Positions 1 through 8,167 of a stretch of DNA of 64,000 nt are shown here, piece by piece. The notes beneath the pieces are model-generated. The model ran no database searches. It saw only the letters and a list, made by a program, of their open reading frames with translations, and was not told where the DNA came from. Each line of letters begins with the position of its first letter. The stretch's first letter is position 1. A program made the translations under genes and the position numbers. The DNA comes from Sanguibacter hominis ATCC BAA-789 (GTDB lineage: Bacteria > Actinomycetota > Actinomycetes > Actinomycetales > Cellulomonadaceae): contig NZ_JAAXOW010000001.1 of assembly GCF_012396185.1 (NCBI RefSeq), positions 1,240,001 to 1,304,000 on the forward strand, in the 5' to 3' direction.

Positions 1-104
1 GGGCAGGCAGGTCGCTCGCACCGCTGGCAGCTCACGAAGGACACCCGGTCCGGGTGGCGGGGACAGACAGGGGCCGCCGCAGCCCCGTCGTGTGCACTCG
101 TCAT
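1..104 (-). CDS. Rhomboid-family intramembrane serine protease, N-terminal fragment
   Basis: Partial gene, running off the left edge, so only about 34 residues are visible. The ATG ends at 104 and has CAGGAG seven bases upstream. The visible protein has two Cys-containing zinc-ribbon-like turns (a CPRHPDR segment, then CQRCERPAC). This is the usual cytosolic N-terminus of actinobacterial rhomboid proteases, before the six or seven membrane helices, which lie outside the window. In actinobacteria this gene commonly sits directly downstream of the cyclophilin gene, as here. Identification rests on the N-terminal motif and the neighbour; the catalytic Ser/His cannot be seen. Confidence 0.7.
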   Translation of the reverse strand, partial: MTSAHDGAAAAPVCPRHPDRVSFVSCQRCERPAC

Positions 105-154
105 GCTCTCGCTCCTGGGGTTGCGGCGGCCCTCGGGGTCGCTGCTGTCAACGA

Positions 155-694
155 TCAGTTCTCGATGGTCACCGAGCTGATCACGATGTCCTCGACGGGG
201 CGGTCGCCCGGGCGCACGCGCGTGCTCGCAATCGCGTCGACGACGGCGCGCGAGGCGTCGTCGGCGACCTTGCCGAAGATCGTGTGCTTGCCGTTGAGCC
301 ACGGGGTCGGCGCGACGGAGATGAAGAACTGCGAACCGTTGGTGCCCTCGGCCTCACCCGTGATCGGGTTGCGGCGCGTCCCTGCGTTGGCCATGGCCAG
401 CAGGTAGGGCTCGGAGAACTGCAGCTCCGGGTGGATCTCGTCGTTGAACTTGTAGCCCGGGTCACCGGTGCCCGTGCCGAGCGGGCAGCCGCCCTGGATC
501 ATGAAGCCGTCGATGACGCGGTGGAACACCAGACCGTCGTAGAACGGCGCGTTGGAGGACTCGCCGGTCTTGGGGTCCGTCCAGGACTTGGACCCGGCCG
601 CGAGACCCGTGAAGTTCTCGACCGTCTTGGGTGCGTGGTTCGGGAACAGCTCGATGCGGATGTCACCAGAAGTGGTGTGCAGGGTTGCGAACAT
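155..694 (-). CDS. ppiA: Peptidyl-prolyl cis-trans isomerase, cyclophilin type
   Basis: Cytosolic cyclophilin of 179 residues that isomerises X-Pro bonds during protein folding. Family motifs are FHRVIDGFMIQGG near residues 57-69, MANAG near 101-105 and GSQFFI at 120-125; FxxxxxGxMxQGG and SQFFI form the active site. No signal peptide is seen. I chose the ATG at 694, which has GGGAG about ten bases upstream. An ATG at 703 would leave only one base between GGGAG and the start, and longer versions read into non-coding sequence. In M. tuberculosis ppiA also lies near gyrA. Divergent from the Ala-rich gene at 815. Confidence 0.93.
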   Translation of the reverse strand: MFATLHTTSGDIRIELFPNHAPKTVENFTGLAAGSKSWTDPKTGESSNAPFYDGLVFHRVIDGFMIQGGCPLGTGTGDPGYKFNDEIHPELQFSEPYLLAMANAGTRRNPITGEAEGTNGSQFFISVAPTPWLNGKHTIFGKVADDASRAVVDAIASTRVRPGDRPVEDIVISSVTIEN

Positions 695-814
695 GAGCGC
701 CATTCTCCCACGAGGACGCCCCAAAGACGCCGTGGGACCGGTGCGGGAGGGTCGCTCTGGTGGCAGAGTAGAGAGGACAACCACGCACAGGCACGTCACC
801 GCTCAGGAGGACAC

Positions 815-1843
815 ATGTCGCACGGCATTCGCAGCTCGGCCCGGGAAGCCCTCGAGACGATCGACTCCGAGAAGGTCAAGGACCAGGCGGCAGCCGCTGC
901 TGCGGCTGTCAGCGAGGCGGGGGCGCAGGCCTCGCAGGTCGCGGCGCACCTCGCGAACCAGGCGAAGGATGCCGCTGCGGCGGCGCTCGACTGGAGCCAG
1001 CCCCGGCTCGAGGCGTTCCGCGAGTGGCTTCAGCCGCGCATCGAGAAGGCATGGGACGACGGCGTCCAGGCGGCCGCGCCCCAGGTCGAAAAGGCGGCTC
1101 TCAAGGCGGCACCGGTGATCGACACGGCGCACGACAAGCTGGTCGAGGACTACCTGCCGCGCCTCGTGGCAGCGTTCAACGCGGCGGCAGCGACCGCTGC
1201 GGAGAAGTCCGGGCACGCGGCGGAGAGCGCCGCGGACGTGCTCGCGCGCGTGGCCGACGACGTCGCGGACAAGGCGGGGAACAGCACCAGCAAGGTCGCC
1301 TCTGCTGCGGGCGAGCGCGTGGCCAAGAGCGCCGACAAGCTCGCCGTCGTCGCGGAGAAGGCGGCGAAGAGCGCCGAGAAGGCGCAGAACAAGGGCGGCA
1401 AGGGCAAGGCGTTCTGGTGGGTCGCGGGGACGGCAGCCGCTGCTGGAGGCGCGTACGTCGTCTGGAAGAAGTCCCAGCCTGAGGTCGACCCGTGGGCAGA
1501 GCCGTGGGAGAAGGTCGAGGGCAGCACGTTCGACGACTTCGTCGAGGAGACGAAGGACGCCGTCGGCCACGCGGCTGAGGTCGTGGGCGAGGCGGCCGGC
1601 GTGACGGTGGCCAAGACGAAGGAGACTGCCGAGGAGCTCGCGGAGAAGGCGGCCGAGGCTCGCGAGGATCTCGCTGAGAAGGTCGACGAGGTCAAGGCGT
1701 CGGCAAAGAAGGCGGCCGAGAAGGTGCGCTCCGCAGCACCGAAGCCCAAGGCTCCGGCGAAGCCGAAGCCGGCCGCCACCGATGACGTCCCCGGGCCCGC
1801 AACGGGCACCGACACGGTCGAGAAGGCGGACGGCGAGGCCTGA
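815..1843 (+). CDS. Ala/Lys/Glu-rich helical protein with one membrane segment
   Basis: Unrecognised protein of 342 residues. CAGGAGG at 804-810 sets the ATG at 815. Composition is strongly Ala, Lys, Glu and Asp, with long amphipathic helical stretches resembling DUF883, apolipoprotein or LEA-type sequences. One hydrophobic segment near residues 199-217 (FWWVAGTAAAAGGAYVVW) could span the membrane, with a DPWAEPWE motif just after it. The last 40 residues are Pro/Lys-rich. The lack of Cys and of globular motifs argues for a structural or stress role, possibly envelope-associated; no enzyme function is supported. A strong terminator follows at 1862. Confidence 0.8.
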   Translation: MSHGIRSSAREALETIDSEKVKDQAAAAAAAVSEAGAQASQVAAHLANQAKDAAAAALDWSQPRLEAFREWLQPRIEKAWDDGVQAAAPQVEKAALKAAPVIDTAHDKLVEDYLPRLVAAFNAAAATAAEKSGHAAESAADVLARVADDVADKAGNSTSKVASAAGERVAKSADKLAVVAEKAAKSAEKAQNKGGKGKAFWWVAGTAAAAGGAYVVWKKSQPEVDPWAEPWEKVEGSTFDDFVEETKDAVGHAAEVVGEAAGVTVAKTKETAEELAEKAAEAREDLAEKVDEVKASAKKAAEKVRSAAPKPKAPAKPKPAATDDVPGPATGTDTVEKADGEA

Positions 1844-1861
1844 CTCTCGCCACCTGCCGCC

Positions 1862-1899
1862 ACGACGGCGCCGCACCCGGTCGGGTGCGGCGCCGTCGT
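1862..1899. terminator. Perfect 17-bp hairpin, probable bidirectional terminator
   Basis: A perfect 17-bp inverted repeat (1862-1878 and 1883-1899) with a GGTC loop, between the Ala-rich gene on plus and the ABC permease ending at 1920 on minus. It has no long T tract, as is usual in high-GC actinobacteria. Confidence 0.8.
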
Positions 1900-1919
1900 C
1901 GTCTGCGTTGCGTTGCCAG

Positions 1920-2762
1920 TCAGCTCATAGCACCGGAGTACCGCCGCACTTCCCTGTTCCAGAGCACGACGACGAGCAGGACGACTGCGGCCGTGACGAG
2001 CACGGCCGCGACGACCATCCACGCCGACGCCATCGAGAACATCATCTGCGCAGGGACGGTCGCGACGAACGAGACCGGGACGACCCACGTCAGGAGAACC
2101 TGGATGGCGCGGCCGTACAGCGGGGTGGGGACACGCGCGAGGTTGTGGCCCGCGTGCAGCAGGAAGCTCGCGTCGAACTGCACCTGGGTGAGCACCTTGT
2201 AGCTCGTGAGGACGCCGAACGCCCACATGAGCACGAGGCCGCAGAGGAGGCACACGAGGCTCGCGACGAGCGCGCCGACCGACGCCGGGCCCCCTCCGCG
2301 CACCACGGCACCGACCCCGAGCGCTGCGGCCAGCAGGATCTTCGGCAGGTCCTGGACGCCGAGCGTGCCGAACGAGCACATGACGAGCGACCGCACGGGT
2401 CTCAGCAGCACGGCGTCGAGCGCCCCGGTCTGTACCTGCCTGCCCCACTGACCGATGTTCGGCATGATGATGATCCACATCACCGCGTCCATGAGGTACC
2501 AGATGGCCAGGAGGTACATCAGGCGCGGGAGCGTCCAGCCCCCAGCACCGTCGGTGTGCAGCGTGACGACGATCGACGGCACGGCGGAGACCCCGAGCCA
2601 GACGAGCGACACGAGGGTGCCGACGACAAGGTCGCCGCGGTACTCGGCGGCACCGGACAGCGCTGCTCGCCATCCGCACCACACGACGGCGAGGGTGTGG
2701 CGCAGGCTGCCGACCTGGGTCCGCTCCTGCTCGCGCGTGACGGCGTCGGTCTGCGCGCTCAT
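1920..2762 (-). CDS. ABC-2 type exporter permease (COG3694-like)
   Basis: Integral membrane protein of 280 residues with about six hydrophobic segments and a cytosolic, charged N-terminus. Its start overlaps the stop of the preceding permease by four bases (ATGA), so it is the last gene of a three-gene operon of ATPase and two different permeases. This organisation matches the uncharacterised ABC-2 exporters COG4586/4587/3694, whose cyanobacterial relative exports viologens. The substrate here cannot be read from sequence. RLMYLLAIWYLMDAVMWII near the middle is typical of the family. Confidence 0.85.
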   Translation of the reverse strand: MSAQTDAVTREQERTQVGSLRHTLAVVWCGWRAALSGAAEYRGDLVVGTLVSLVWLGVSAVPSIVVTLHTDGAGGWTLPRLMYLLAIWYLMDAVMWIIIMPNIGQWGRQVQTGALDAVLLRPVRSLVMCSFGTLGVQDLPKILLAAALGVGAVVRGGGPASVGALVASLVCLLCGLVLMWAFGVLTSYKVLTQVQFDASFLLHAGHNLARVPTPLYGRAIQVLLTWVVPVSFVATVPAQMMFSMASAWMVVAAVLVTAAVVLLVVVLWNREVRRYSGAMS

Positions 2763-3616
2763 GTGCCGACCGCCTCGTGCTTGCGCAGCGCGCGTCTCCA
2801 CACCTGCCGGAAGATCAGGTGCAGGACGAGGATCCATGCCGCGCACTCGACAACGAGCCACCACGAGTGGTCTCCCATGCCTGCGACGATCTCCGCGGGC
2901 GCACCGCACGCGTACCAGAGCGGCTGGTGCGCGAGGATCGCCGGCAGCGCCCCGGGAAGCAGCGCGATCGGCGAGATCATCCCGCCGAGGACCCACTCTG
3001 CCCCGAAGAGCAGGCCTTGGACGCCGTGCGCCTTCGTCATCCAGAAGGCGATCGTCGCGACCATCGCGCTCAGGTAGGACGACGCCGCGACGCCGAGGAC
3101 GGTGACGACGACGGCGAGCGCGACGTCGCTGGGACTCCCCGTCGTCTGACCGCCGGCGGCGATGATGATCGTCGGGACGACCACGACGAGCATCGGCAGA
3201 CGGTACACGTTGCTCGCGAGCTCCTCCGCGGCCGGGACGATGACCGGGTGGTACGGCCGCAGGAGCATCGCCGACAACCTGCCGTCGTGCAGCCGGTCGG
3301 AGAGGCCGAAGATGATCCCTCCGCCGAGGGAGAGGCTCGTCGTGACGAGGACGATCGCGAAGTACGTCGTGAACTGTGCCTGCGTGACACCGCTGACGGC
3401 GCCGTCGTCGGACGCACCGCGCCACAGTGCCATGAAGGCGAGCGGGACGACCCAGCCGAGGGCCCCGATCGCGAGCTGTGCCCGGTAGGCGGCCCTGGCC
3501 TGGAGCTCGCTTCGCAGCACGGCTCCCGTGACGCGCGCGACGTAGCGCGCGCCGCGTACCGGTGTCCTCTGCAGCTCTCGTGCCTGCGGCACGGTGACCG
3601 CGACCGGCGCGGTCAC
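2759..3616 (-). CDS. ABC-2 type exporter permease (COG4587-like)
   Basis: Second permease of the exporter, 285 residues, six predicted membrane helices. GTG start at 3616 overlaps the stop of the ATPase gene (GTGA), and its own stop overlaps the next permease start, so all three genes are translationally coupled. FGLSDRLHDGRLSAMLLRP is a coupling-helix-like cytosolic loop typical for this family, which contacts the ATPase. The paired permeases probably form a heterodimeric pore. Substrate unknown; drug or lipid export is an inference from family members. Confidence 0.85.
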   Translation of the reverse strand: MTAPVAVTVPQARELQRTPVRGARYVARVTGAVLRSELQARAAYRAQLAIGALGWVVPLAFMALWRGASDDGAVSGVTQAQFTTYFAIVLVTTSLSLGGGIIFGLSDRLHDGRLSAMLLRPYHPVIVPAAEELASNVYRLPMLVVVVPTIIIAAGGQTTGSPSDVALAVVVTVLGVAASSYLSAMVATIAFWMTKAHGVQGLLFGAEWVLGGMISPIALLPGALPAILAHQPLWYACGAPAEIVAGMGDHSWWLVVECAAWILVLHLIFRQVWRRALRKHEAVGT

Positions 3617-4608
3617 GCCTCCGCCCCGGTGCGCTGGTAGAGCTGGTGCAGCGTCTCCTCGAGCGGCGGGTCGACCATGGTCAGGTCAGACACGGCGTCA
3701 GACTGCTCGAGGCGTCCGACCACGTGCCCTGTCCGCCCGCGCGGCACCTCGAGCACGAGCTCGGTCGCCGAGTGGTCGACGACGTCGACGTCGCCGCCCA
3801 GGTCGAGCTCGGAGAGCTCTGACTCGGGCATCGGCCGGACGAGCTGTGCGCGGACCCGCTTCGTGTCGCTCGCCATCGCCTGGACGTCGCGCAGCGGCCC
3901 GCGGTAGGTGAGGTGACCGCCCGAGATCGTCATGACCTCCTGGCACAGGGCCTCGATGTCCGCGAGGTAGTGCGAGGTGAGCAGCACGCACGCTCCGGTG
4001 CGCGCGACGTACTCGGCGACGAACTCGCGGATCTGCACCTGCGCCTCGAAGTCGAGGCCCAGGGTCGGCTCATCGAGGAGGACGACCTGGGGCCGGTGCA
4101 TGAGCGACGCTGCAAACTCGCAGCGCATGCGCTGACCCAGGCTGAGCTTGCGCGCCTGCTGCATGACGAACGGTCCGAGCCCGAGCATCTCGATGAGCTC
4201 GTCCCGGCTGTCCTCGTACTCGCGGCGCCCGAGCCCGTACGTGACGCGGTGCAGCTCGAAGGACTCCATGACGGGCAGGTCGATGTGCAGCTGCCAGCGC
4301 TGCCCCATGACGAAGCCGAGCTGCCGCAAGAACTCCGGGTCCCGTCGGGAGGGCGTGTGCCCGAGGACCTCGACCCGACCTGACGTGGGCGTGAGGAGAC
4401 CCGCGAGGCACTTGAGCGTCGTCGTCTTCCCGGAGCCGTTCGGTCCGAGGAAGCCGAGCACCTGTCCGCCGCCGGCCGTGAAGGAGACGTTCTCGACGGC
4501 GGTCACGGTGCGGTGCTCGCGCTTCACGATCGAGCGCAGTGCAGCCTTGAGGCCTGGCTCACGGACGGTGATCTCGAACTCCCGGACGAGATCCTCGACG
4601 ACGATCAT
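3613..4608 (-). CDS. ABC exporter ATP-binding protein (COG4586-like)
   Basis: ATPase of 331 residues that powers the two downstream permeases. Walker A GPNGSGKTT is at residues 55-63, the signature is LSLGQRMR, Walker B is VVLLDEPTLGLD, and the H-loop is LLTSHY. An N-terminal extension of about 45 residues before the P-loop and a C-terminal accessory domain of about 80 residues are typical of COG4586. The ATG at 4608 has GAGAGG seven bases upstream; farther upstream in-frame codons lack a ribosome site. First gene of the operon, divergent from the PfkB kinase. Confidence 0.92.
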   Translation of the reverse strand: MIVVEDLVREFEITVREPGLKAALRSIVKREHRTVTAVENVSFTAGGGQVLGFLGPNGSGKTTTLKCLAGLLTPTSGRVEVLGHTPSRRDPEFLRQLGFVMGQRWQLHIDLPVMESFELHRVTYGLGRREYEDSRDELIEMLGLGPFVMQQARKLSLGQRMRCEFAASLMHRPQVVLLDEPTLGLDFEAQVQIREFVAEYVARTGACVLLTSHYLADIEALCQEVMTISGGHLTYRGPLRDVQAMASDTKRVRAQLVRPMPESELSELDLGGDVDVVDHSATELVLEVPRGRTGHVVGRLEQSDAVSDLTMVDPPLEETLHQLYQRTGAEA

Positions 4609-4768
4609 GGTGAACCTCTCGTAGCTGCTGATCACGGCCCTGCACCGGGGTGCCGTGCGGTCCGGAGAAACGTAGCGCCTCCGTCTGACAGACCGCGAGC
4701 AATTTTGCTGCAAGGTTGCACGCTAGTCTCGTCAGAGGCCCGGGTGGGCCGCAGGACAGGAGCGGGAC

Positions 4769-5689
4769 ATGGCACGGGTGCTCGTGGCGGGCATGATCAA
4801 CGTCGAGACCAACCTGCGGATCGACGGCTTCCCGCTCGGCTACCACCCCGTCACCTACCCGTTCCACGGCGTGACGACGAACGTCTCGGGCGCGGCCTGG
4901 AACGTCGGGAAGGCCCTCGCGGGCCTCGGGCACGACGTCCGCTTCGTCAGCCTCGTCGGCGACGACGCGCTCGGCGAGCTCGCCCGCCGTGACGTCCGAG
5001 AGACCGGCGTCGACGACAGGTTCGTCCTCACCGTCCCGGGTGCCACGTGCCAGTCGGTGATCCTCGTCGACCCGGACGGGCGCCGCCAGGTGCACACCGA
5101 CCTCAAGGACCTCCAGGAGCCGACGACGGTCTACCCGGCCGACACCCTCGCGGGCGCGATGGACGGCTGTGACGTCGCCGTCGTCGGCAACATGAACATG
5201 TGCCGCGACATCCTGCGGCGCGTGCGCGGGGAAGGCATCCCGACGGCGATCGACGTGCACGTCCTCCACGACCTGCACGACGCGTACGACCGCGAGTTCC
5301 TCGCGGGCGCCGACACACTCGTGGTGAGCGACGAAGGTCTCGACGGCCGTGACCCGCGCGACTACCTCCGCGCGATCCAGGAGCTGTACCCCGCGGCGAC
5401 CGTGATCCTCGGACGGGGGGCGGACGGCGCGACCGTGCGCCATCGCGACGGGGACGACGTCGAGATCCACGACGTCGCAGCTGTCGCGCCTCGTGGCGTG
5501 GTCAACACCGTCGGTGCGGGTGACGCACTCCTGAGCGGGTACGTGCATGCCGTCCTCGGCGGCGCGTCACCTCGTGACGCGCTCGTCGTCGCGACGACGT
5601 TCGCGGGGTGGAAGGTGGGTGCCTCGGGCGCCTCGACCGGGCTGACCGGCGCCGCACACCTCGCGGAGCTGGTCGCCGCGCGGTCGTGA
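4769..5689 (+). CDS. PfkB-family carbohydrate kinase
   Basis: Ribokinase/PfkB fold kinase, 306 residues, phosphorylating a sugar, nucleoside or similar alcohol with ATP. Sugar-binding motif GVTTNVSGAAWNVGKAL spans about 34-50. The C-terminal ATP/anion-hole motif NTVGAGDA is at 246-253, with Asp252 as catalytic base; the usual DTxGAGD begins with Asn here, which is tolerated in the family. CAGGAG precedes the ATG. No pathway genes adjoin it, so the substrate is open. Confidence 0.9.
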   Translation: MARVLVAGMINVETNLRIDGFPLGYHPVTYPFHGVTTNVSGAAWNVGKALAGLGHDVRFVSLVGDDALGELARRDVRETGVDDRFVLTVPGATCQSVILVDPDGRRQVHTDLKDLQEPTTVYPADTLAGAMDGCDVAVVGNMNMCRDILRRVRGEGIPTAIDVHVLHDLHDAYDREFLAGADTLVVSDEGLDGRDPRDYLRAIQELYPAATVILGRGADGATVRHRDGDDVEIHDVAAVAPRGVVNTVGAGDALLSGYVHAVLGGASPRDALVVATTFAGWKVGASGASTGLTGAAHLAELVAARS

Positions 5690-5701
5690 CACGGGTTCTG
5701 G

Positions 5702-6130
5702 TCAGCTCTCGGGTCTCAGGTCCTCGGCCGCGTCCTGCCGCCCGCGCCACCATCCCAGCACGCCGAGCGCGGTGCTGCCGGCCGCGAGCAGGACGCGTGG
5801 CCGCCGTACGCCCCACCGCGAGAGCCTCTCGTGCATGCGGCCGTCGAGCCGTTCGCTCCACCGCGCGCTCGCCAGGCCGAGCGCCGCACCGCCGACCGCC
5901 GCGCCGGCCCGAGCGCGCCGCGACAGGTCGGGGGTCTCTGTGCTGAGGACTGCCCAGGCCATCCACGCTGTGAAGGCGCTGTTCGCCGCGCGATAGGCGC
6001 GCAGGCTCGTCCGATCCAGGCCCCGCGGATCGACGAGGGCGATCGCGTACGTCGCCGCGCTCGACACGAGCAGGTGCGGCACGCTCCGTGAGTCGTTGAG
6101 GATCATGGGTGCGGAGACAGGGGTCGGCAT
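5702..6130 (-). CDS. Small hypothetical protein with hydrophobic segments
   Basis: Unrecognised protein of 142 residues, Ala/Arg-rich. Moderately hydrophobic stretches occur at about 20-34, 50-62, 75-86 and 112-124, so it may be a small membrane protein with short helices. The ribosome site before the ATG at 6130 is weak. It lies convergent to PfkB and downstream of the HAD hydrolase with a 44-base gap, perhaps co-transcribed with it. No function can be assigned. Confidence 0.55.
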   Translation of the reverse strand: MPTPVSAPMILNDSRSVPHLLVSSAATYAIALVDPRGLDRTSLRAYRAANSAFTAWMAWAVLSTETPDLSRRARAGAAVGGAALGLASARWSERLDGRMHERLSRWGVRRPRVLLAAGSTALGVLGWWRGRQDAAEDLRPES

Positions 6131-6174
6131 CTGTCCACCCTAGCGAGGCGCTCGAGGGCGAGCACGGCACCACG

Positions 6175-6930
6175 TCACAGGGTGGGGATGAGTGCCTCGA
6201 GGTAGTCCGCCGTGTCTTCCCAGCCCTCGACCGCGTGGCAGGTGACGCCCATCGCGAGGACCGGGTAGTCGTTGCCCGCCTCGTCCAGCCGGTCCCCCAC
6301 GAACAGCATGTCGTCGAGCGGGACCCCGGACGCGGCCGCGAGCTTGTCCATCCCGTACGCCTTGTCGATGCCCTTGCGCGTGATGTCGACGGACGTCGAG
6401 CCGCCCGACCGGACCTCGAGGTCCGGGAGCAGCTCGGCGACGGCCGAGCGCAGCTCGGACTTCTTCTCGCCGGTCGGGTCCCAGGCAGACTTCGCCGCGA
6501 CGGGGGCAGCCTGACCGAGAGCAGAGAACGTGATCTGCGAGCCACGGTCCTCGAGGATCGGGCCCCACGTCTCGGACTCCCACAGCCCGAGCCGGCGTGC
6601 CTCCTGCTCGACGGCGGCGAGCGCACGTGACTTCTCGTCGTCGCTCAGCGTCTCGGCGTACACCTGCTGCCACTGCCCGTCCTCGTGACGGAAGTACTGC
6701 GTGCCACAGGTGGGCATCAGGTGGAGGCGCCGGAGCGCTGCGTCCTGCGCGCCGTCGAGACGTTCGATCACCTGGCTGCGGAACTGAGCGATCTGACCGC
6801 CGGAGATGATGCACACCTCGACCTTCTCGAGGAGCTTCGTGAGGAGGTCGCTCATGCGCGGGTCGAGGGGGGACTTCGACGGCGCGAGAGTATCGTCCAG
6901 GTCGAAAGCGACGAGGCGCGGCGTGGTCAC
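6175..6930 (-). CDS. HAD-IIB hydrolase, phosphomannomutase-like
   Basis: HAD-superfamily phosphatase of 251 residues with a C2 cap. Motif I is AFDLDDTLAPS (nucleophile Asp10, acid/base Asp12), motif II is ISGG near 43-46, and motif IV is FVGDRLDEAGND near 215-226. MPTCGTQYF and SVDITRKGIDKAYG resemble the eukaryotic-type phosphomannomutase/HAD-IIB branch common in actinobacteria. Start is GTG at 6930 with GGAG seven bases upstream. A sugar-phosphate phosphatase or mutase role is plausible but not proven. Confidence 0.85.
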   Translation of the reverse strand: MTTPRLVAFDLDDTLAPSKSPLDPRMSDLLTKLLEKVEVCIISGGQIAQFRSQVIERLDGAQDAALRRLHLMPTCGTQYFRHEDGQWQQVYAETLSDDEKSRALAAVEQEARRLGLWESETWGPILEDRGSQITFSALGQAAPVAAKSAWDPTGEKKSELRSAVAELLPDLEVRSGGSTSVDITRKGIDKAYGMDKLAAASGVPLDDMLFVGDRLDEAGNDYPVLAMGVTCHAVEGWEDTADYLEALIPTL

Positions 6931-7007
6931 AGGAGGGCTCCAACGTGGTCGGGATACCGTCCCGATCGTCGGTCAGCGGTGATCGGCCGGCCAGTGCGGG
7001 GAAGTGC

Positions 7008-7083
7008 TGGTGGAGCCAGGGGGACTCGAACCCCCAACCCCCTGCTTGCAAAGCAGGTGCGCTACCAATTGCGCCATGGCCCC
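7008..7083 (-). tRNA. tRNA-Ala (anticodon TGC)
   Basis: Complete cloverleaf on minus: seven-base acceptor stem with the G3:U70 wobble pair that marks tRNA-Ala, TGC anticodon in a CUUUGCAAG-type loop, T-arm with GTTCGAGTC. The 3' CCA is encoded (7008-7010). The tRNA-Ile / DLW-39 / tRNA-Ala order downstream of gyrA is conserved in actinobacteria. Confidence 0.97.
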
Positions 7084-7107
7084 GTGGCGGGCGTCAGCCC
7101 GCGGGTC

Positions 7108-7227
7108 TTACTCGAAGGTATCCGTGACCTCGGACCACACGTCGCGGCGTGCGGTCTCCTCGGAGTACTTGCGCCAGGCGGCATAGCCGGCGGTTGCGAC
7201 GAGCGCCAGGATCAAGACCTTCTTCAT
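7108..7227 (-). CDS. DLW-39 family small membrane protein
   Basis: A 39-residue protein lying between tRNA-Ile and tRNA-Ala. It starts MKKVLILALVATAGYAAW, a single hydrophobic helix, followed by a charged tail ending in TDTFE. GGAGGAT lies just upstream of the ATG at 7227. Length, position and tail match the actinobacterial DLW-39 family, which is named from exactly this context. Function unknown; topology suggests a cytosolic tail on a single membrane anchor. Confidence 0.88.
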   Translation of the reverse strand: MKKVLILALVATAGYAAWRKYSEETARRDVWSEVTDTFE

Positions 7228-7254
7228 CGCATCCTCCATCGGTGAGGTGTGTCG

Positions 7255-7328
7255 TGGGCCCAGGAGGACTTGAACCTCCGACCTCTTCCTTATCAGGGAA
7301 GCGCTCTAACCGCCTGAGCTATGGGCCC
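7255..7328 (-). tRNA. tRNA-Ile (anticodon GAT)
   Basis: Cloverleaf on minus with a GGGCCCA acceptor strand, D-arm AGCTCAGGCGGTTAGAGC, GAT anticodon and GTTCAAGTC T-loop. CCA is not encoded, unlike the neighbouring tRNA-Ala. Confidence 0.97.
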
Positions 7329-7453
7329 GTACCGCGCTGCGCGTCCCACCTGGATCAGGGGGCCGCGACGAGCAGCGCTGATGAGACTACCTCAGCGGCG
7401 CCGATCATCCAAAACCGAGGAGCGTCGTCGACCGCCGAGGTGAGCTCAGCAGC

Positions 7454-8167
7454 TCACTCGTCGGTCAGCGTGACGTGCAGGCCGCCGACGAGCGCGGCCG
7501 TGACGTTATAGAGGAACGCGCCGATCGTGCCGAGCGCAGTGAGCAGGACGACGTCGACGACCGCGATGAGCGTCGCGAGCGAGAGAACCTTGTCACGCTC
7601 GACGTACTGCAGGATGTCGAGCGTTGACTCCGAGCCGACGATGTCGCGGACCATCTCGTCGATCTGCGTGAAGACACCCATGCTGTTGACCGCGTACCAG
7701 AACACCCAGGCCGCGACGATGAGCATGACTCCCGCGGCGACAGACAGCAGGAACGACAGCTTCATGACGGACCACGGGTCGACGCGCGACAGGGTGAGCC
7801 GCACCTTGCGCGGTCCGGCCACGGGGGCGCTGGGCTCCGCATCCACGTCGTCCTCGGCGGGCGACACCGCGGGCCGCCAGGCCGGCTGGCTCGTGTCTGG
7901 CGCAGGGGAGGACACGTCCGGACCGGACGACGACGTCTTCGCCGGCCCAGCGGACGCCGTCTCGGGGGCGGAGCTCGCGGCCTGTGCCGACGGACCCGAC
8001 GGCACGGCGGCCGTCTCGACGGGGCTGCTCGTCGGGGCTGCCTCTTCGGCGGGCGGGGCGGGGACCGGGTTGGTCGCCTTGGCCTTGTCCGTCGTAGGAC
8101 GGGGGACTGGCTTGCGCGGTGCGATGGCCGGGGGCGCGGCCGCGCCCTTCTTGTCCTTCTCGGTCAC
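7454..8167 (-). CDS. DUF3566 transmembrane protein (gyrA-adjacent)
   Basis: 237 residues. The first 120 are Pro/Ala/Ser-rich and probably disordered. They are followed by the DUF3566 domain: [19 protein letters not shown], one membrane helix, a loop with [13 protein letters not shown], and a second helix near the C-terminus. The GTG start overlaps the gyrA stop (GTGA), and GGAGG lies inside the gyrA 3' end, so translation is coupled. The M. tuberculosis counterpart is Rv0007, in the same place. A link to divisome or envelope has been suggested for the family; the sequence itself shows only a cytosolic tail and two helices. Confidence 0.93.
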   Translation of the reverse strand: MTEKDKKGAAAPPAIAPRKPVPRPTTDKAKATNPVPAPPAEEAAPTSSPVETAAVPSGPSAQAASSAPETASAGPAKTSSSGPDVSSPAPDTSQPAWRPAVSPAEDDVDAEPSAPVAGPRKVRLTLSRVDPWSVMKLSFLLSVAAGVMLIVAAWVFWYAVNSMGVFTQIDEMVRDIVGSESTLDILQYVERDKVLSLATLIAVVDVVLLTALGTIGAFLYNVTAALVGGLHVTLTDE

